A stretch of 64,000 nt of DNA from Qipengyuania atrilutea (lineage in GTDB: Bacteria; Pseudomonadota; Alphaproteobacteria; Sphingomonadales; Sphingomonadaceae): assembly GCF_013370205.1 (NCBI RefSeq), contig NZ_JABWGV010000008.1, positions 1 through 64,000 of the forward strand. Direction: 5' to 3'. The notes beneath the pieces were generated by a model. The model saw nothing but the letters and a program-made list of their open reading frames with translations. It was not told where the DNA came from and did no database searches. Within the stretch, counting starts at the first letter, position 1. Each line of letters opens with the position of its first letter. Positions 8,083 to 17,313 of this stretch are shown piece by piece. The position numbers and the translations under genes are program-made.

Positions 8083-8831
8083 CCCGACCAGTAGCAATCG
8101 TCACCGGCGGCGGCCGGGGTATCGGCGCAACAATTGCAGCGCGACTGGCAGAAGATGGTCATGACGTGGCTGTGCTCGACCTTTCAGAAGATGCTTGCCA
8201 AGAAAGCTGTGCAGCTGTTAAGGCGCACGGCGCTCGCGCCTTGGCAATAGCCGCCGACGTATCCGATGAGGTTGCAGTCGAGCGCGCGGTTCGCCAGGTA
8301 AGCGAAACCCTCGCTCCTCCCTTCGTGCTGGTCAACAATGCCGGCATTCTCCGCGATCGCACTGTAACCAAGATGAGCCTTGAGGACTGGAATGCAGTAA
8401 TCAATGTCAATCTGAAATCAGTGTTTCTGACAAGCCGGACATGTTTTCCTTATATGATGAAGGGCGGTGGTGGAAGAATTGTAAATTTGTCTAGTACCGC
8501 TGCGCTCGGAACGTTCGGCGAAGCAAATTATTCAGCGGCGAAAGCTGGCGTAATTGGCCTCACCAAAACCCTTGCGCTAGAAGGGGGAAGGCACGCAATT
8601 ACTGCAAATGTCGTTGCTCCAGGCTTCGTCGTCACAGAAATGACCCGCGCGGTGGCAGACCGGAATGGTCTCGAGTTTGAGGGCTTGGTCGAACAGATGA
8701 AGCGGGAAACCTGCGTCGGCAGGGTCGGCAGGCCGGAGGATGTCGCGCAGGCAGTATCTTTCTTTGCGGATCGCCGATCGTCCTATACCACCGGGCAATT
8801 GTTGTTCGTCGCCGGTGCGCCGCGGGGCTGA
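8079..8831 (+). CDS. Short-chain dehydrogenase/reductase (FabG-like)
   Basis: This 250-residue classical SDR has the NAD(P)-binding TGGGRGIG near residues 9-16, NNAG near 87, and the catalytic YSAAK with Tyr151 and Lys155. It interconverts a hydroxy and a keto group, probably on a CoA-activated or free pathway intermediate. The gene overlaps the acyl-CoA ligase by ATGA and is followed after 77 bases by the TetR gene. Sequence alone cannot distinguish a beta-oxidation 3-hydroxyacyl-CoA step from oxidation of an alcohol to the ketone substrate of the monooxygenase. Confidence 0.85.
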   Translation: MTRPVAIVTGGGRGIGATIAARLAEDGHDVAVLDLSEDACQESCAAVKAHGARALAIAADVSDEVAVERAVRQVSETLAPPFVLVNNAGILRDRTVTKMSLEDWNAVINVNLKSVFLTSRTCFPYMMKGGGGRIVNLSSTAALGTFGEANYSAAKAGVIGLTKTLALEGGRHAITANVVAPGFVVTEMTRAVADRNGLEFEGLVEQMKRETCVGRVGRPEDVAQAVSFFADRRSSYTTGQLLFVAGAPRG

Positions 8832-8908
8832 CATCACCCTCGTTTCGTTGACCTGCCCGTCGCGGTTCACGCGGCTTGCCCCAAAACATCCAGAGAGAAC
8901 AAATCGTA

Positions 8909-9595
8909 ATGACTAAGCAGCCCTCAGTGCTCGGCCGACGCAGATCGGCGGCCAACAAGGTTTCCCGCGCGTCTTATCAGGCTCGGCGCCAAGAGATCCG
9001 TGACGCCGCGATCGCAGTGTTCAATCGGCAAGGATTCGCCAACGCGAGTCTGAGCAAGGTGGCGCAAGAACTCGAGATCGATCGCGCCACCCTCTATTAC
9101 TATTTCTCCTCCAAGGAGGACCTTTTCGATGAGATCGTTGGCGCCGTTCTTGAGCGCAATCATAATCTCGCACAGGAGATTGCTGGAAGCGCGATCAGCC
9201 CCCGCCGCAAGCTGCGTGAACTCATCACTGCCATGATGCTGTCCTATGATGAAAATTACCCGCTCTTGTATATCTACATTCGCGAGGACCTGCGACAGGT
9301 GAGCGATTCACGGAGCGAATGGTCGAGCAGAATGCGCGAATTGAACCGCGGCATCGAGCGAGCCTTCATCGACATCATCGAGGAAGGGCAAAGAGACGGG
9401 ACATTCCGCAAGGTCGGGTCTGCCGATGTCGTCGCGAGGGGTGTACTGGGCATGGTAAATTGGACGCATCGCTGGCATCGCCCGGGCAAGGGCCAGAGCG
9501 CTCGCGAAATTGGTCAGACCTTCTCAGAGATGGCGCTCGCAGGCCTCGAGTCGCCCTACTCTACCCCCATCTCTTCTTCGGCAACGCTCCCCTAA
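8909..9595 (+). CDS. TetR family transcriptional regulator
   Basis: The 228-residue protein has an N-terminal TetR helix-turn-helix at about residues 26-72 (segments AAIAVFNRQGF and DRATLYYYFSSKEDLF) and a variable C-terminal ligand-binding half. ATG 8909 follows an AGAGAGAA stretch; ATG 8876 is an alternative. It is the only TetR in the cluster. Five copies of one palindromic 18-mer stand before the surrounding operons, so it is the obvious candidate to bind them and to sense a pathway ligand, perhaps an acyl-CoA. Binding to its own promoter is not indicated, since no copy was seen just before it. Confidence 0.88.
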   Translation: MTKQPSVLGRRRSAANKVSRASYQARRQEIRDAAIAVFNRQGFANASLSKVAQELEIDRATLYYYFSSKEDLFDEIVGAVLERNHNLAQEIAGSAISPRRKLRELITAMMLSYDENYPLLYIYIREDLRQVSDSRSEWSSRMRELNRGIERAFIDIIEEGQRDGTFRKVGSADVVARGVLGMVNWTHRWHRPGKGQSAREIGQTFSEMALAGLESPYSTPISSSATLP

Positions 9596-9637
9596 ACAGC
9601 CACTTGAGCCGGCATCGATCCTCGTCTGCGAAAAAAG

Positions 9638-9655
9638 TTCAACGCTATTGTTGAC
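9638..9655. promoter_or_regulatory. Putative TetR-type operator, copy D
   Basis: TTCAACGCTATTGTTGAC keeps the TCAAC and TGTTGA half-sites of the family. It stands 100 bases upstream of the TonB receptor start and 23 bases (start to start) from copy E. Confidence 0.6.
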
Positions 9656-9660
9656 AAAAA

Positions 9661-9678
9661 TTCCACATTGATGTTGAT
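9661..9678. promoter_or_regulatory. Putative TetR-type operator, copy E
   Basis: TTCCACATTGATGTTGAT matches copy A at 15 of 18 positions. With copy D it forms a tandem pair in front of the TonB receptor operon, spaced at about two helical turns. Confidence 0.62.
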
Positions 9679-9737
9679 TGGACAATTCCGATCACAGGCA
9701 GGCAATGCCGGGCGGGCAACGGTTTGGGAGAGAGATC

Positions 9738-12239
9738 ATGATTAAGATCGCGCAGAAAGCTCAACATAGTCGCAAAGCTGCCTTGCTGCTTTCAGCCAGC
9801 ATAGCTGGCTGGTGTAACCCCGCCTTTGCCCAAGTGGCGCCATCGGATCCAGTTCGGCCACCGATCCCGACCACCGTTGAAACCGAGGATCAGAATGTAA
9901 TCATTGTTACCGCCCGCGGGCGGGAAGAAACCCTAAACGATGTTCCAGTGGTGGTATCGGTTGTAACGGATGATGAGATTGCCCGGTCGAACGCGACGGA
10001 CCTCGTTAAAATCGCCGAACTTACCCCTACGGTCATTGTCGGCGCGTACAAGTCAAACGGGGGCGGTTCCCTGGCCATTCGCGGAATCAGCTCCCCCGCC
10101 AACCAGGCCGGCTTTGAGCAGGCGGTGTCTGTCGCCATCGACGGCGTTCAGACTAGCGACGGGCGCATCGCGCAGCTCGGCTTCTTCGACGTTGACCAGG
10201 TCGAGATCCTGAAGGGGCCTCAAGCTCTATTCTTCGGGAAGAACAGCCCCGCCGGCGTGATTTCCGTACGCACCAAGGATCCGACCTCCTCGCTCGAAGT
10301 CAGCGGACGTGCGGGTTACGAGTTTGTAGGTGATGAGATCGTGACTGATCTGGCAGTTTCCGGGCCCATCACTGACTCTATCGGTGGACGTATCGCTTTT
10401 CGTTACCGCAACCTGGATGGCTGGCTCCGGAATACGGCTCAACCGATTGCCAATCCCTTCTACAATCCCGCTACGGGCGCCCCGGCCGGCGCGGCACAAT
10501 TGCCCGGGGCGCTCGACCCGCGCCCGGGTGAAGAAGAATTCTTGGGCCGGCTCACATTGCAGGGGGAATTCGGTGATCGGCTCACCGTACGGCTCAAGGC
10601 ATTCGGAGCAACAGGCAACGACGCCGGACCAGGGGTTGCGACCCAGAACATCGGCCCGTGCACGGGCCCCAATCCGCGTGTCCTTGGTATCCCCGATCCG
10701 TTCGCTGAGTGCTTTGTCGACAACCGAACGACCAGTGGCGATCTGCCCATCGCTATTTCCAGTACCTTGGCCGGTGATCGCGAAAACGGCCAGGCATACG
10801 GCCGGTTGCGCGCTTTTGTTACTTCGGCGGAATTGGCGTACTCGCTCTCAGAGACTCTCACCATCACGTCGACCACCGGCTACAATTGGATTAAATACGA
10901 GTTCCTCTCCGGTCTGGACCAGACGACCTATTCGCAACTCGCCTTTTTCAACGAGCAGCGTAACCGCGCCTTCAGCCAGGAATTGCGCCTCGTTTCCGAC
11001 TTCGACGGGCCGTTCGATTTCATGATCGGCGGCTTTTATCAGGATACGTCGCTGTTCGATACAAACGACACGAAAGTCCGCGACACCTTCTATCAGGCAT
11101 CAAGTGGTCGTTTTGCGCTGTATGAAGATCTAAACCAGCAGGAGGGCCAGACGCTCTCGGCTTTCGCTCAAGGCATTTACGAGATCACACCCACGCTTGA
11201 GCTCGCCGGGGGCGCGCGCTTCACGCATGAAGAAAAGGATTATTCCAAACAGAACCTTTACGGCATCTTCGGGTTCAACACGCTTTCTGCCAATTTCCCC
11301 GGATCTGACGAACTCGGCGTGCTGAAGGGCAGCTTCGAGGACGATAATATTTCCCCCGAAGCTTCACTAACTTGGCGGCCAAGCCCGGAGCGGACGTTCT
11401 TCATCGCTTACAAGACCGGCTTCAAGTCCGGCGGATTCGGCCTCACCAATCCGCTCCAGACAACGACGGTCATCGGCGATGTCGACTACGATTCTGAGAA
11501 AGCCTCTGGTTTCGAGATCGGCGCCAAAGGAACGCTTCTTGATGGTCGGCTGTCGTTCTCGGCTGCGGCCTTCGCTTACACGTTCGAGGACTTGCAGGTG
11601 AATACCTACGATCCCGCCCGGATCGCCTATACCATCAATAATGCCGGTGAGGTTGAGCAGAGAGGCGCCGAGCTAAGCGGCCGTTATGAAGCAAGCAACA
11701 TCCTCTCACTGCACGCTGCGATTGCTTATACTCACAATCGCTTCAGAAACTTCGTTGGGCAGTGTTACGCTTACACCTTCCCGGTTGGAGCGACGCCCGC
11801 AACCGCCGTGCCGCCCCAGAACTGCTCCTTCGTTAATTCGACAACACTGACGCTGCAGCAGGATTATGAAGGACGCGCACCTGCCCGTTCGCCCGATTGG
11901 GCTGGGAATGCCGGCTTTGCGTTCGACATCCCCGCTGGCGCCTACAAGGTTGGTGTGACCGGCGACGCCTTTTATAGCGGCAGCTACTTCGCCGCCGATA
12001 CCTTGGCGCCGCCCAGCCGGCAGGACGACTTTTTCCGCTTCAACGCAAGTGTCTCCTTCGGTCCCGAAGATGAACGCTGGAGTGCAGCGCTGGTGGGACG
12101 CAATCTGAGCAACGAATATTACCTGTTGTATGCGGCGGATCGAACCGGTGGCGCCGGCGTACCCGGTGCGATCGGCGAGCAGCGCGGGGTAGTCAGTCGT
12201 GGGCGTGAGATAATGCTGCAGGTCGGTTTCCAGTTCTAA
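9738..12239 (+). CDS. TonB-dependent outer membrane receptor
   Basis: The 833-residue precursor begins with a signal peptide (basic MIKIAQK region, hydrophobic stretch, AFAQ cleavage near residue 32). A plug domain with the segments DVPVVVSVV, LAIRGISS and VEILKGPQALFFGKNSPAGV follows, then a 22-strand-type barrel ending in a terminal aromatic residue (VGFQF). GGGAGAGAG before ATG 9738 supports this start over 9678. It is followed by the esterase and MFS genes in one direction. In sphingomonads such receptors import large or hydrophobic substrates across the outer membrane. Its position suggests uptake of the compound degraded by this cluster rather than iron. Confidence 0.93.
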   Translation: MIKIAQKAQHSRKAALLLSASIAGWCNPAFAQVAPSDPVRPPIPTTVETEDQNVIIVTARGREETLNDVPVVVSVVTDDEIARSNATDLVKIAELTPTVIVGAYKSNGGGSLAIRGISSPANQAGFEQAVSVAIDGVQTSDGRIAQLGFFDVDQVEILKGPQALFFGKNSPAGVISVRTKDPTSSLEVSGRAGYEFVGDEIVTDLAVSGPITDSIGGRIAFRYRNLDGWLRNTAQPIANPFYNPATGAPAGAAQLPGALDPRPGEEEFLGRLTLQGEFGDRLTVRLKAFGATGNDAGPGVATQNIGPCTGPNPRVLGIPDPFAECFVDNRTTSGDLPIAISSTLAGDRENGQAYGRLRAFVTSAELAYSLSETLTITSTTGYNWIKYEFLSGLDQTTYSQLAFFNEQRNRAFSQELRLVSDFDGPFDFMIGGFYQDTSLFDTNDTKVRDTFYQASSGRFALYEDLNQQEGQTLSAFAQGIYEITPTLELAGGARFTHEEKDYSKQNLYGIFGFNTLSANFPGSDELGVLKGSFEDDNISPEASLTWRPSPERTFFIAYKTGFKSGGFGLTNPLQTTTVIGDVDYDSEKASGFEIGAKGTLLDGRLSFSAAAFAYTFEDLQVNTYDPARIAYTINNAGEVEQRGAELSGRYEASNILSLHAAIAYTHNRFRNFVGQCYAYTFPVGATPATAVPPQNCSFVNSTTLTLQQDYEGRAPARSPDWAGNAGFAFDIPAGAYKVGVTGDAFYSGSYFAADTLAPPSRQDDFFRFNASVSFGPEDERWSAALVGRNLSNEYYLLYAADRTGGAGVPGAIGEQRGVVSRGREIMLQVGFQF

Positions 12240-12249
12240 TGGATTCGTG

Positions 12250-13260
12250 ATGGCGGCAACCAGCGTGAACGAGGAATACGGCTCAGGCAGCTCGCTCATT
12301 CTCGTTGACCCGGAGGTTCGGGCGCTGATCGATGCGTTGCCCTCCGGTGATTTGACACCTCAGACGCTCGCCGAGACACGGGTGCGTGCACAGGTCGATC
12401 CGCGGCTATTCGACATGCGTCTGCAGCCCAGCAAGGTTGAGGTGGAGCAGCAGGATGGCTGTACAGTAAGCGCTCTTCTGTTCGACCCGCCAAGCAGCGG
12501 GCAGAGACGAGGTGCTATCCTCCACCTCCATGGCGGCGGCATGGTTATGGGTTCGCCCGATATGGCGCGGGTTTCCGGACCGCAAATCGCGGTGGATCAT
12601 GGCGTCGTCTTTCTTTCCCTCGATTACCGGCTCGCCCCCGAACATCCCTTTCCTGCGCAATTGGAAGACGCAGAGGCGGCTCTTGATTGGCTGCTCGCCA
12701 ATGCGAGCTCCCTCGACATCGATCCATCCGCCATCTTTCTCATGGGTGAAAGCGCCGGTGGCGGGCTTGCCGCCGGACTCGCTACCAAATTGCGGGATTG
12801 TGGAGGTCCAAGGATCGCAGGGCAAATCCTAACTTCTCCGATGCTCGACCATCGCACTGGCGGCCCCTGCGATCCTTATGACCATGGGCCCGCTGGGGAA
12901 TTTGTCTGGACGCGCGCGCAAAACACTTTTGGCTGGACTTCACTCGCCGGCGAAGCAGCCATCGAATGCGACGCTCTTGCTTGGTTTTCCCCCGCTCTCG
13001 CGCAGAAAACAGCCGGATTGCCACCGACTTTTATCGCCACAGGGGCGCTCGATCTTTTCGCCGCTGAAAATCTGCGCTTTGCCGAGCATCTGTGCGGGGG
13101 AGGCACGGCGTGCGAACTGCATCTTTACAGCGGGGCGATCCACGGATTCGACATGCTGCGTCGGAGCGCTCTTGCCGGCAAATATCGGCAGGATCGAGAT
13201 AGGTGGATCAGCGGGATGTTAGCCAATCTGTGCGCGGACGATCAGAAGGCATCGGCATGA
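12250..13260 (+). CDS. Alpha/beta hydrolase, hormone-sensitive-lipase (HSL) type esterase
   Basis: This 336-residue hydrolase has the oxyanion HGGG near residue 95, the nucleophile elbow GESAGG with Ser168, and a histidine in AIHGFD at about 298. These features define the HSL/family IV esterases. No signal peptide is seen, so it is cytoplasmic. It begins 10 bases after the TonB receptor (GTG at 12247 is directly followed by ATG at 12250) and overlaps the MFS gene by ATGA. A natural role here is hydrolysis of the ester or lactone made by the Baeyer-Villiger enzyme. That link is inference from context. Confidence 0.88.
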   Translation: MAATSVNEEYGSGSSLILVDPEVRALIDALPSGDLTPQTLAETRVRAQVDPRLFDMRLQPSKVEVEQQDGCTVSALLFDPPSSGQRRGAILHLHGGGMVMGSPDMARVSGPQIAVDHGVVFLSLDYRLAPEHPFPAQLEDAEAALDWLLANASSLDIDPSAIFLMGESAGGGLAAGLATKLRDCGGPRIAGQILTSPMLDHRTGGPCDPYDHGPAGEFVWTRAQNTFGWTSLAGEAAIECDALAWFSPALAQKTAGLPPTFIATGALDLFAAENLRFAEHLCGGGTACELHLYSGAIHGFDMLRRSALAGKYRQDRDRWISGMLANLCADDQKASA

Positions 13261-14573
13261 CCCCTATGCGTATCTTGGCGGAAAATCCGATGGGACGGCG
13301 GCAGTGGACCGCCGTCGCGCTTGCCATCTTCCTCAATGGTCTCGATGGATACGACGCGGCATCGATCAGCTTCGCCGCTCCTGGAATTGCTGAGAGCTGG
13401 GGGCTTGATCCAGCGGCGCTGGGGTGGGTGCTATCAATGGAGCTGATCGGCATGGCGGTTGGTTCGGTCGTTTTCGGCATAGCGGCTGACCGCTTCGGGC
13501 GCAGACCTTGCATTCTCACCTGTCTTATTCTGATGGCATCCGGCATGCTCGGCGCAACCCTTTCGCAAGACGTGTTGCAGCTGTCGACCGCTCGCATTCT
13601 CACCGGCCTCGGCATTGGCGGGATGCTCGCATCGCTTACTGCCATCGTCAGCGAATATGCCAATGATCGTTGGCGGCCAGTGGTCATCTCCACCATGATT
13701 GTCGGTTATCCGCTTGGATCAGTGCTCGGGGGGTTGGTCGCTCGCCACTTGCTCGTGGTGGGCGAATGGCGCGACGTCTTTTTATTCGGCGCAATTGTGA
13801 CCATCCTAACGCTGCCACTAGCGATCGCTCTTATGCCGGAATCGCCGATTTGGGCCGGCCGGCAGTCGGTAGGAGAAGGACTTGGAAAAGCGAACAAAAT
13901 CCTAAAAAAGCTTGGACTTCCCTCTGCCGAAGAGGCGGAAGCAGGAGGAACAACCGGTGGTTCGGCTTCCCTCGCCGCGCTTTTCCGCGGACCGCTCGCC
14001 CGCGTCACCATTCTTCTAACCCTCGCCTATGTCGGGCATATGACTTGCTACTACTTCATCCTGAAGTGGATGCCCAAGCTGGTTGTCGATTTCGGATATG
14101 AAGCGCAGATCGGGGCCGACATGCTGATCGTGGCCATGCTGGCAGGCTCGTTCGCCGGGCCCGTCTTTGGCTTTGTTGCGAGCCGCATTACCCTTCCCTT
14201 GGCATCGATCATCGTGTTGCTTGGCGCAGCATTAGCTGTGAACGTCTTTGCTCAGGTAGGAACCGATCGCTTCGCGCTGATCGGGGCAGCAGCCCTGGTT
14301 GGCGTATTCTTCAATTCGGGCGGTGTCGCGTTTTACGCGCTCCTCGCCGAAGCATTTCCTGCGGAACTGCGCGGACGTGGTATCGGCTTCGGAGTGGGCT
14401 TGGGAAGAGCGGGCGCAGCTTTCGGTCCCGCTGGTGCGGGGGCGCTCTTTGCTGCAGGCTTCGACCTATCGTCTACCGCTTTCATCATGAGTCTCGGTTC
14501 GTTCGTTTCGGCTCTTGTCCTAATGTGGCTTTTTTATCAGAAGAAGCGAACGCCGGGGATGCCGCTGGTTTAA
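13257..14573 (+). CDS. MFS transporter, aromatic-acid/H+ symporter (AAHS) type
   Basis: The 438-residue protein shows about 12 hydrophobic segments in two halves with a central loop near residue 220. The first helix has DGYDAASISF and the loop after helix 2 has the MFS signature FGIAADRFGRRP, both typical of the aromatic-acid:H+ symporter group. A PESP-like motif ends helix 6. It is translationally coupled (ATGA) to the esterase and would carry the substrate or an acid intermediate across the inner membrane. The transported compound cannot be read from sequence. Confidence 0.88.
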   Translation: MTPMRILAENPMGRRQWTAVALAIFLNGLDGYDAASISFAAPGIAESWGLDPAALGWVLSMELIGMAVGSVVFGIAADRFGRRPCILTCLILMASGMLGATLSQDVLQLSTARILTGLGIGGMLASLTAIVSEYANDRWRPVVISTMIVGYPLGSVLGGLVARHLLVVGEWRDVFLFGAIVTILTLPLAIALMPESPIWAGRQSVGEGLGKANKILKKLGLPSAEEAEAGGTTGGSASLAALFRGPLARVTILLTLAYVGHMTCYYFILKWMPKLVVDFGYEAQIGADMLIVAMLAGSFAGPVFGFVASRITLPLASIIVLLGAALAVNVFAQVGTDRFALIGAAALVGVFFNSGGVAFYALLAEAFPAELRGRGIGFGVGLGRAGAAFGPAGAGALFAAGFDLSSTAFIMSLGSFVSALVLMWLFYQKKRTPGMPLV

Positions 14574-14978
14574 CGCTTTCGGGATGGTTTGCACTGACCC
14601 GCTGGCTCCGTCAGAGCAAATGCAACTGATGGTTAAGAGCGTGCGGGCAGAGAGCCTGTATGCGTCACGCCAACGAAGATCTTGACCCCGCGAATACCTT
14701 TCACCGCATGTGGCTGTTTTGCAACCAATCCACAGCTAGGGGCATCCGCCGTCATATTTAAGAGATGGCAGCGACTTGGCTTGCACAGGTACGGCCGTCC
14801 GACCGATTATAGGTTGCGTTTAGTTTCTTGAGCGAACCCACTGGACTACGCTCCCAAGTCGAGCATTGCTGCAGTCGCGACGCACGTTGTGCCGCACTAG
14901 CTTCTGTGCAGCCATGAGCGCTGCATACGGGGTCTTCAGGTCGTGGAAGCGGCATTTCGCCGCTGTTCGAACCTGGAG
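14574..14978. other. Intergenic region before a mobile-element remnant
   Basis: These 405 bases between the MFS gene and the degraded DUF3489 gene hold no frame I would call a gene. They mark the boundary between the catabolic cluster and recombinase debris. I saw no clear terminator with a T-run. Confidence 0.4.
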
Positions 14979-15235
14979 ATGATGATGTCCAAACCGAATA
15001 CCGCAAACGCTCAACCTGATAGGCGTGAAGCAAAGCAAACCAAATTAGCCAGCGTCAGAAAGCTACTTTCCCGACAAGAAGGCGCGACGCTGGAAGAACT
15101 CCCGCGGCAACCGGTTGGCTGCCGCACACGGCCCGCGCGGCGATGAGCGGTCTGAAGGCTAAGGGTTATGCGATCGAACGTACACGGCGTGATGGGGTGA
15201 GCCGCTGGCGGATCGTGGGGGGCAACGCGAAGTGA
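14979..15235 (+). pseudogene. DUF3489 protein, frameshifted
   Basis: ATG codons at 14979, 14982 and 14985 open a reading frame whose first ~40 residues (SVRKLLSRQEGATLEEL) match the start of DUF3489, a small winged-helix-like protein. After codon EEL near 15102 the frame runs into unrelated sequence. Shifting the frame restores the rest of the family (ATGWLPHTARAAMSGLKAKG, then SRWRIVGG) up to TGA at 15233-15235. Two extra C residues at about 15103-15106 explain the shift. DUF3489 genes commonly precede DUF2924 and a serine recombinase in sphingomonads, as here. The stop overlaps the next start (GTGA). Confidence 0.75.
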
Positions 15236-16395
15236 GAGTGCTTGCCGATGAACTCGCCGCAATTGGTTCGATGGACCGCGCTCAGTTGGTTAAGCGCTGG
15301 GAGAAGGCGAGGGCGGGGCCGGTCACCGAGCTCGAACGCGATGGCTACCGGACAAAGCCACAAAAGAATGCCAGCGGACCGAAGCGCGGCGGTTGCACCT
15401 ACCGCAGGGGCACGCTGTACCATCTGCTGTCGAACCGCATCTACCGCGGGATGATCGTGCATAAGGGTGAGGCGTTCGAAGGCGAGCACGAGCCGATCAT
15501 CAACGCAGCATTGTTCGGCAAGGTCCAGGCCAAGCTCAAAGCCAATGCCAGCGGCTCATCGCGCCGCCGCGCTGCCGACCAGCCTAGCCTGCTGATCGGT
15601 CTGGTCTCGGACAGCGAAGGCCGGCCCATGACCCCGAGCCACTCGGGCAAAAGCCGCAAGACGCAGCGATACCGTTATTACGTTACGCGGCCGGATGCGC
15701 TGAACGGCACACCAGCTGAGCGGGTGCCGGCCGCAGACCTCGAAGGCGCAGTCTGCTCGGCGCTGGCGGAGAAGTTGGCGGATCGCGCGTTCATCCTCGA
15801 TCTGCTTCGCGACGGTGTGGATGCAGATGAGCTACAGCGCGTACTGGCGCAGGCCGACCTTACCGCCGCCGCCTTGCGCAGTGGACCTGCCACCGAGAAG
15901 GCGGAAGTGATCGGGCGGCTTATCAATACCGTGCGCGTCGAAGCCTCGGGAGTAATCATAGCTCTCGATCCTGCCGGTGCTGCAAGCGCCTTGGGTATCA
16001 ATGAGCTCAAATGCGATCGCCAGGTGTTTACGATAACGCTGCCCATGGTTCGCGTCCGCAAAGGGCACCGGCTGAAGCTGGTGGTGCCCGGGCCGGACAC
16101 CGATCCGGCACCGCCGAAGCGCGATCCGAAGCTGCTGTCTCTAATTACAGATGCGCTGCAGGCACGTGATCTGATCCTCGAAAACCCGCAGCTGTCCGTC
16201 CGCGCTTTGGCAGAGCGGGAAGGGCGCTGCCGAACACGGCTCGCGCGGCTCGTATCGCTATCGTGTCTTTGCCCGGACATCATCACGCTTGTCGTGGAAG
16301 GCCGGCAGCCGGCGGAGCTGACTGCGAAGCTATTGGGCCGGACCCAATTGCCTTTCTGTCGGGCCGAGCAGCGCCGGGTGCTGTGTATCAATTGA
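15232..16395 (+). pseudogene. Fusion of DUF2924 start to serine recombinase C-terminal part (deletion remnant)
   Basis: The 387-residue open frame starts with about 30 residues typical of a DUF2924 N-terminus (LADELAAIGSMDRAQLVKRW) and then, near residue 34, continues as the Recombinase domain of a large serine recombinase (YRRGTLYHLLSNRIYRG and HEPIINAALFGKVQ). A C-terminal helical region with a helix-turn-helix-like LSVRALAEREG follows. The catalytic N-terminal resolvase domain with its serine is absent, as is the rest of DUF2924. A deletion joining the two neighbours of a DUF3489-DUF2924-recombinase locus explains this. The frame is intact but recombinase activity is impossible. Confidence 0.75.
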
Positions 16396-16686
16396 GCGCT
16401 TAGAAGCCTGGTCGAATTCTTTGACCTCCCACACGATAGGGCGCCCATGACATTGTAGCCGTAGCGCCATACAATGGTCATAGGGACCCAACAAAAAGAA
16501 GCGCCGTTGATGGCACCTGATGTTTGTTCCCGCCCTTATGACCACTGTTCACTCAATAACGGTCATGCGCTGGCTGCCAAACAACTGCCATAAGCGGACA
16601 GTCTGCTAACCCTGCAATTGTGCTGAAACCCGACGGTCAGCAAACGACCCCTTTGCGGACGTTGGTGTTCTCGGTAAAATCAACGC
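16396..16686. other. Intergenic region with dispersed repeat material
   Basis: No gene is seen. From about 16590 the sequence contains an AGCGGACAG stretch and then repeat R1 (16623-16661), which has a near copy on the other side of the following gene. Confidence 0.45.
16623..16661 (+). repeat. Direct repeat R1 flanking a hypothetical gene
   Basis: The 39 bases starting CTGAAACCCGACGGTCAG match R2 at 17272-17310 at 33 of 39 positions, in the same orientation. Both are preceded by an AGCGGACAG element about 30 bases upstream. Related short stretches recur in other intergenic gaps of the window. Confidence 0.7.
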
Positions 16687-17172
16687 ATGACAAAACGATA
16701 TGCAAGTTTGAACGATGATCTCAGGAAGCAGTTGTCTACCATTCCCACTGGAGATGGATTGATATTTCCTTGTTTGGCCACGTTTGAAGACGCCAGTGAA
16801 CAAGACAGAGTGTTTCTGGCACATTCAGAAGAGTGGATTAAGCGTTGGGGCGTCTGGCCTGAGGACGACAAGGGTAAGCAATCAGTTGATGTGAGAGCAA
16901 TCGCTTCTATCCGAGAAAGCCCAACGAGGCTGCCCGCCAAATTCGCGGCAGAGATTTACAAGGCAGGCGAAAGCGGCATGGGATATTGCCTCTTCAAGGT
17001 CATGTTCGCTGATGGAAGCGAGCAAGCATATTCGTCTGGCAATGCCGTCGATTTCATAGACTATCCCATGGGCCAATCCCCATCGACGGTGATTGGAGTA
17101 GTGCCCCATGCTGGACGGACAGACACTACCAGACGACACGCACCAGATTATACTTGGTGCCTTTTTAAATGA
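16687..17172 (+). CDS. Hypothetical protein between direct repeats
   Basis: The 161-residue frame starts at ATG 16687 and encodes a soluble protein with no signal peptide, membrane segment or motif I recognise. The middle (FKVMFADGSEQAYSSGNAVDFIDYP) reads like a small beta-rich domain. It stands alone, flanked by the direct repeats R1 and R2, in DNA of lower GC than the core genome, so it may have arrived as a small cassette. Function is unknown. Confidence 0.5.
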   Translation: MTKRYASLNDDLRKQLSTIPTGDGLIFPCLATFEDASEQDRVFLAHSEEWIKRWGVWPEDDKGKQSVDVRAIASIRESPTRLPAKFAAEIYKAGESGMGYCLFKVMFADGSEQAYSSGNAVDFIDYPMGQSPSTVIGVVPHAGRTDTTRRHAPDYTWCLFK

Positions 17173-17271
17173 GCAGCTAAGCCAAATGTCCGCTCCCCAC
17201 CCCATTATTGGACATTAGCATCGTAGCCGGACGGCGCACAAAGCGGACAGGTTTGTATTACGGCCTCTGAA

Positions 17272-17310
17272 CTGAAACCGGACCGTCAGCTAACGACCCC
17301 ATTGCGGGTG
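17272..17310 (+). repeat. Direct repeat R2 flanking a hypothetical gene
   Basis: The 39 bases starting CTGAAACCGGACCGTCAG match R1 (16623-16661) with six mismatches. The two copies lie 649 bases apart and enclose the 161-residue hypothetical gene. Confidence 0.7.
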
Positions 17311-17313
17311 TAG

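Noticed and set aside
16592-17310. R1/R2 repeats as integron attC sites
   Set aside because: The conserved core sites (GTTRRRY / RYYYAAC) are not present in the right order and no integrase is seen.
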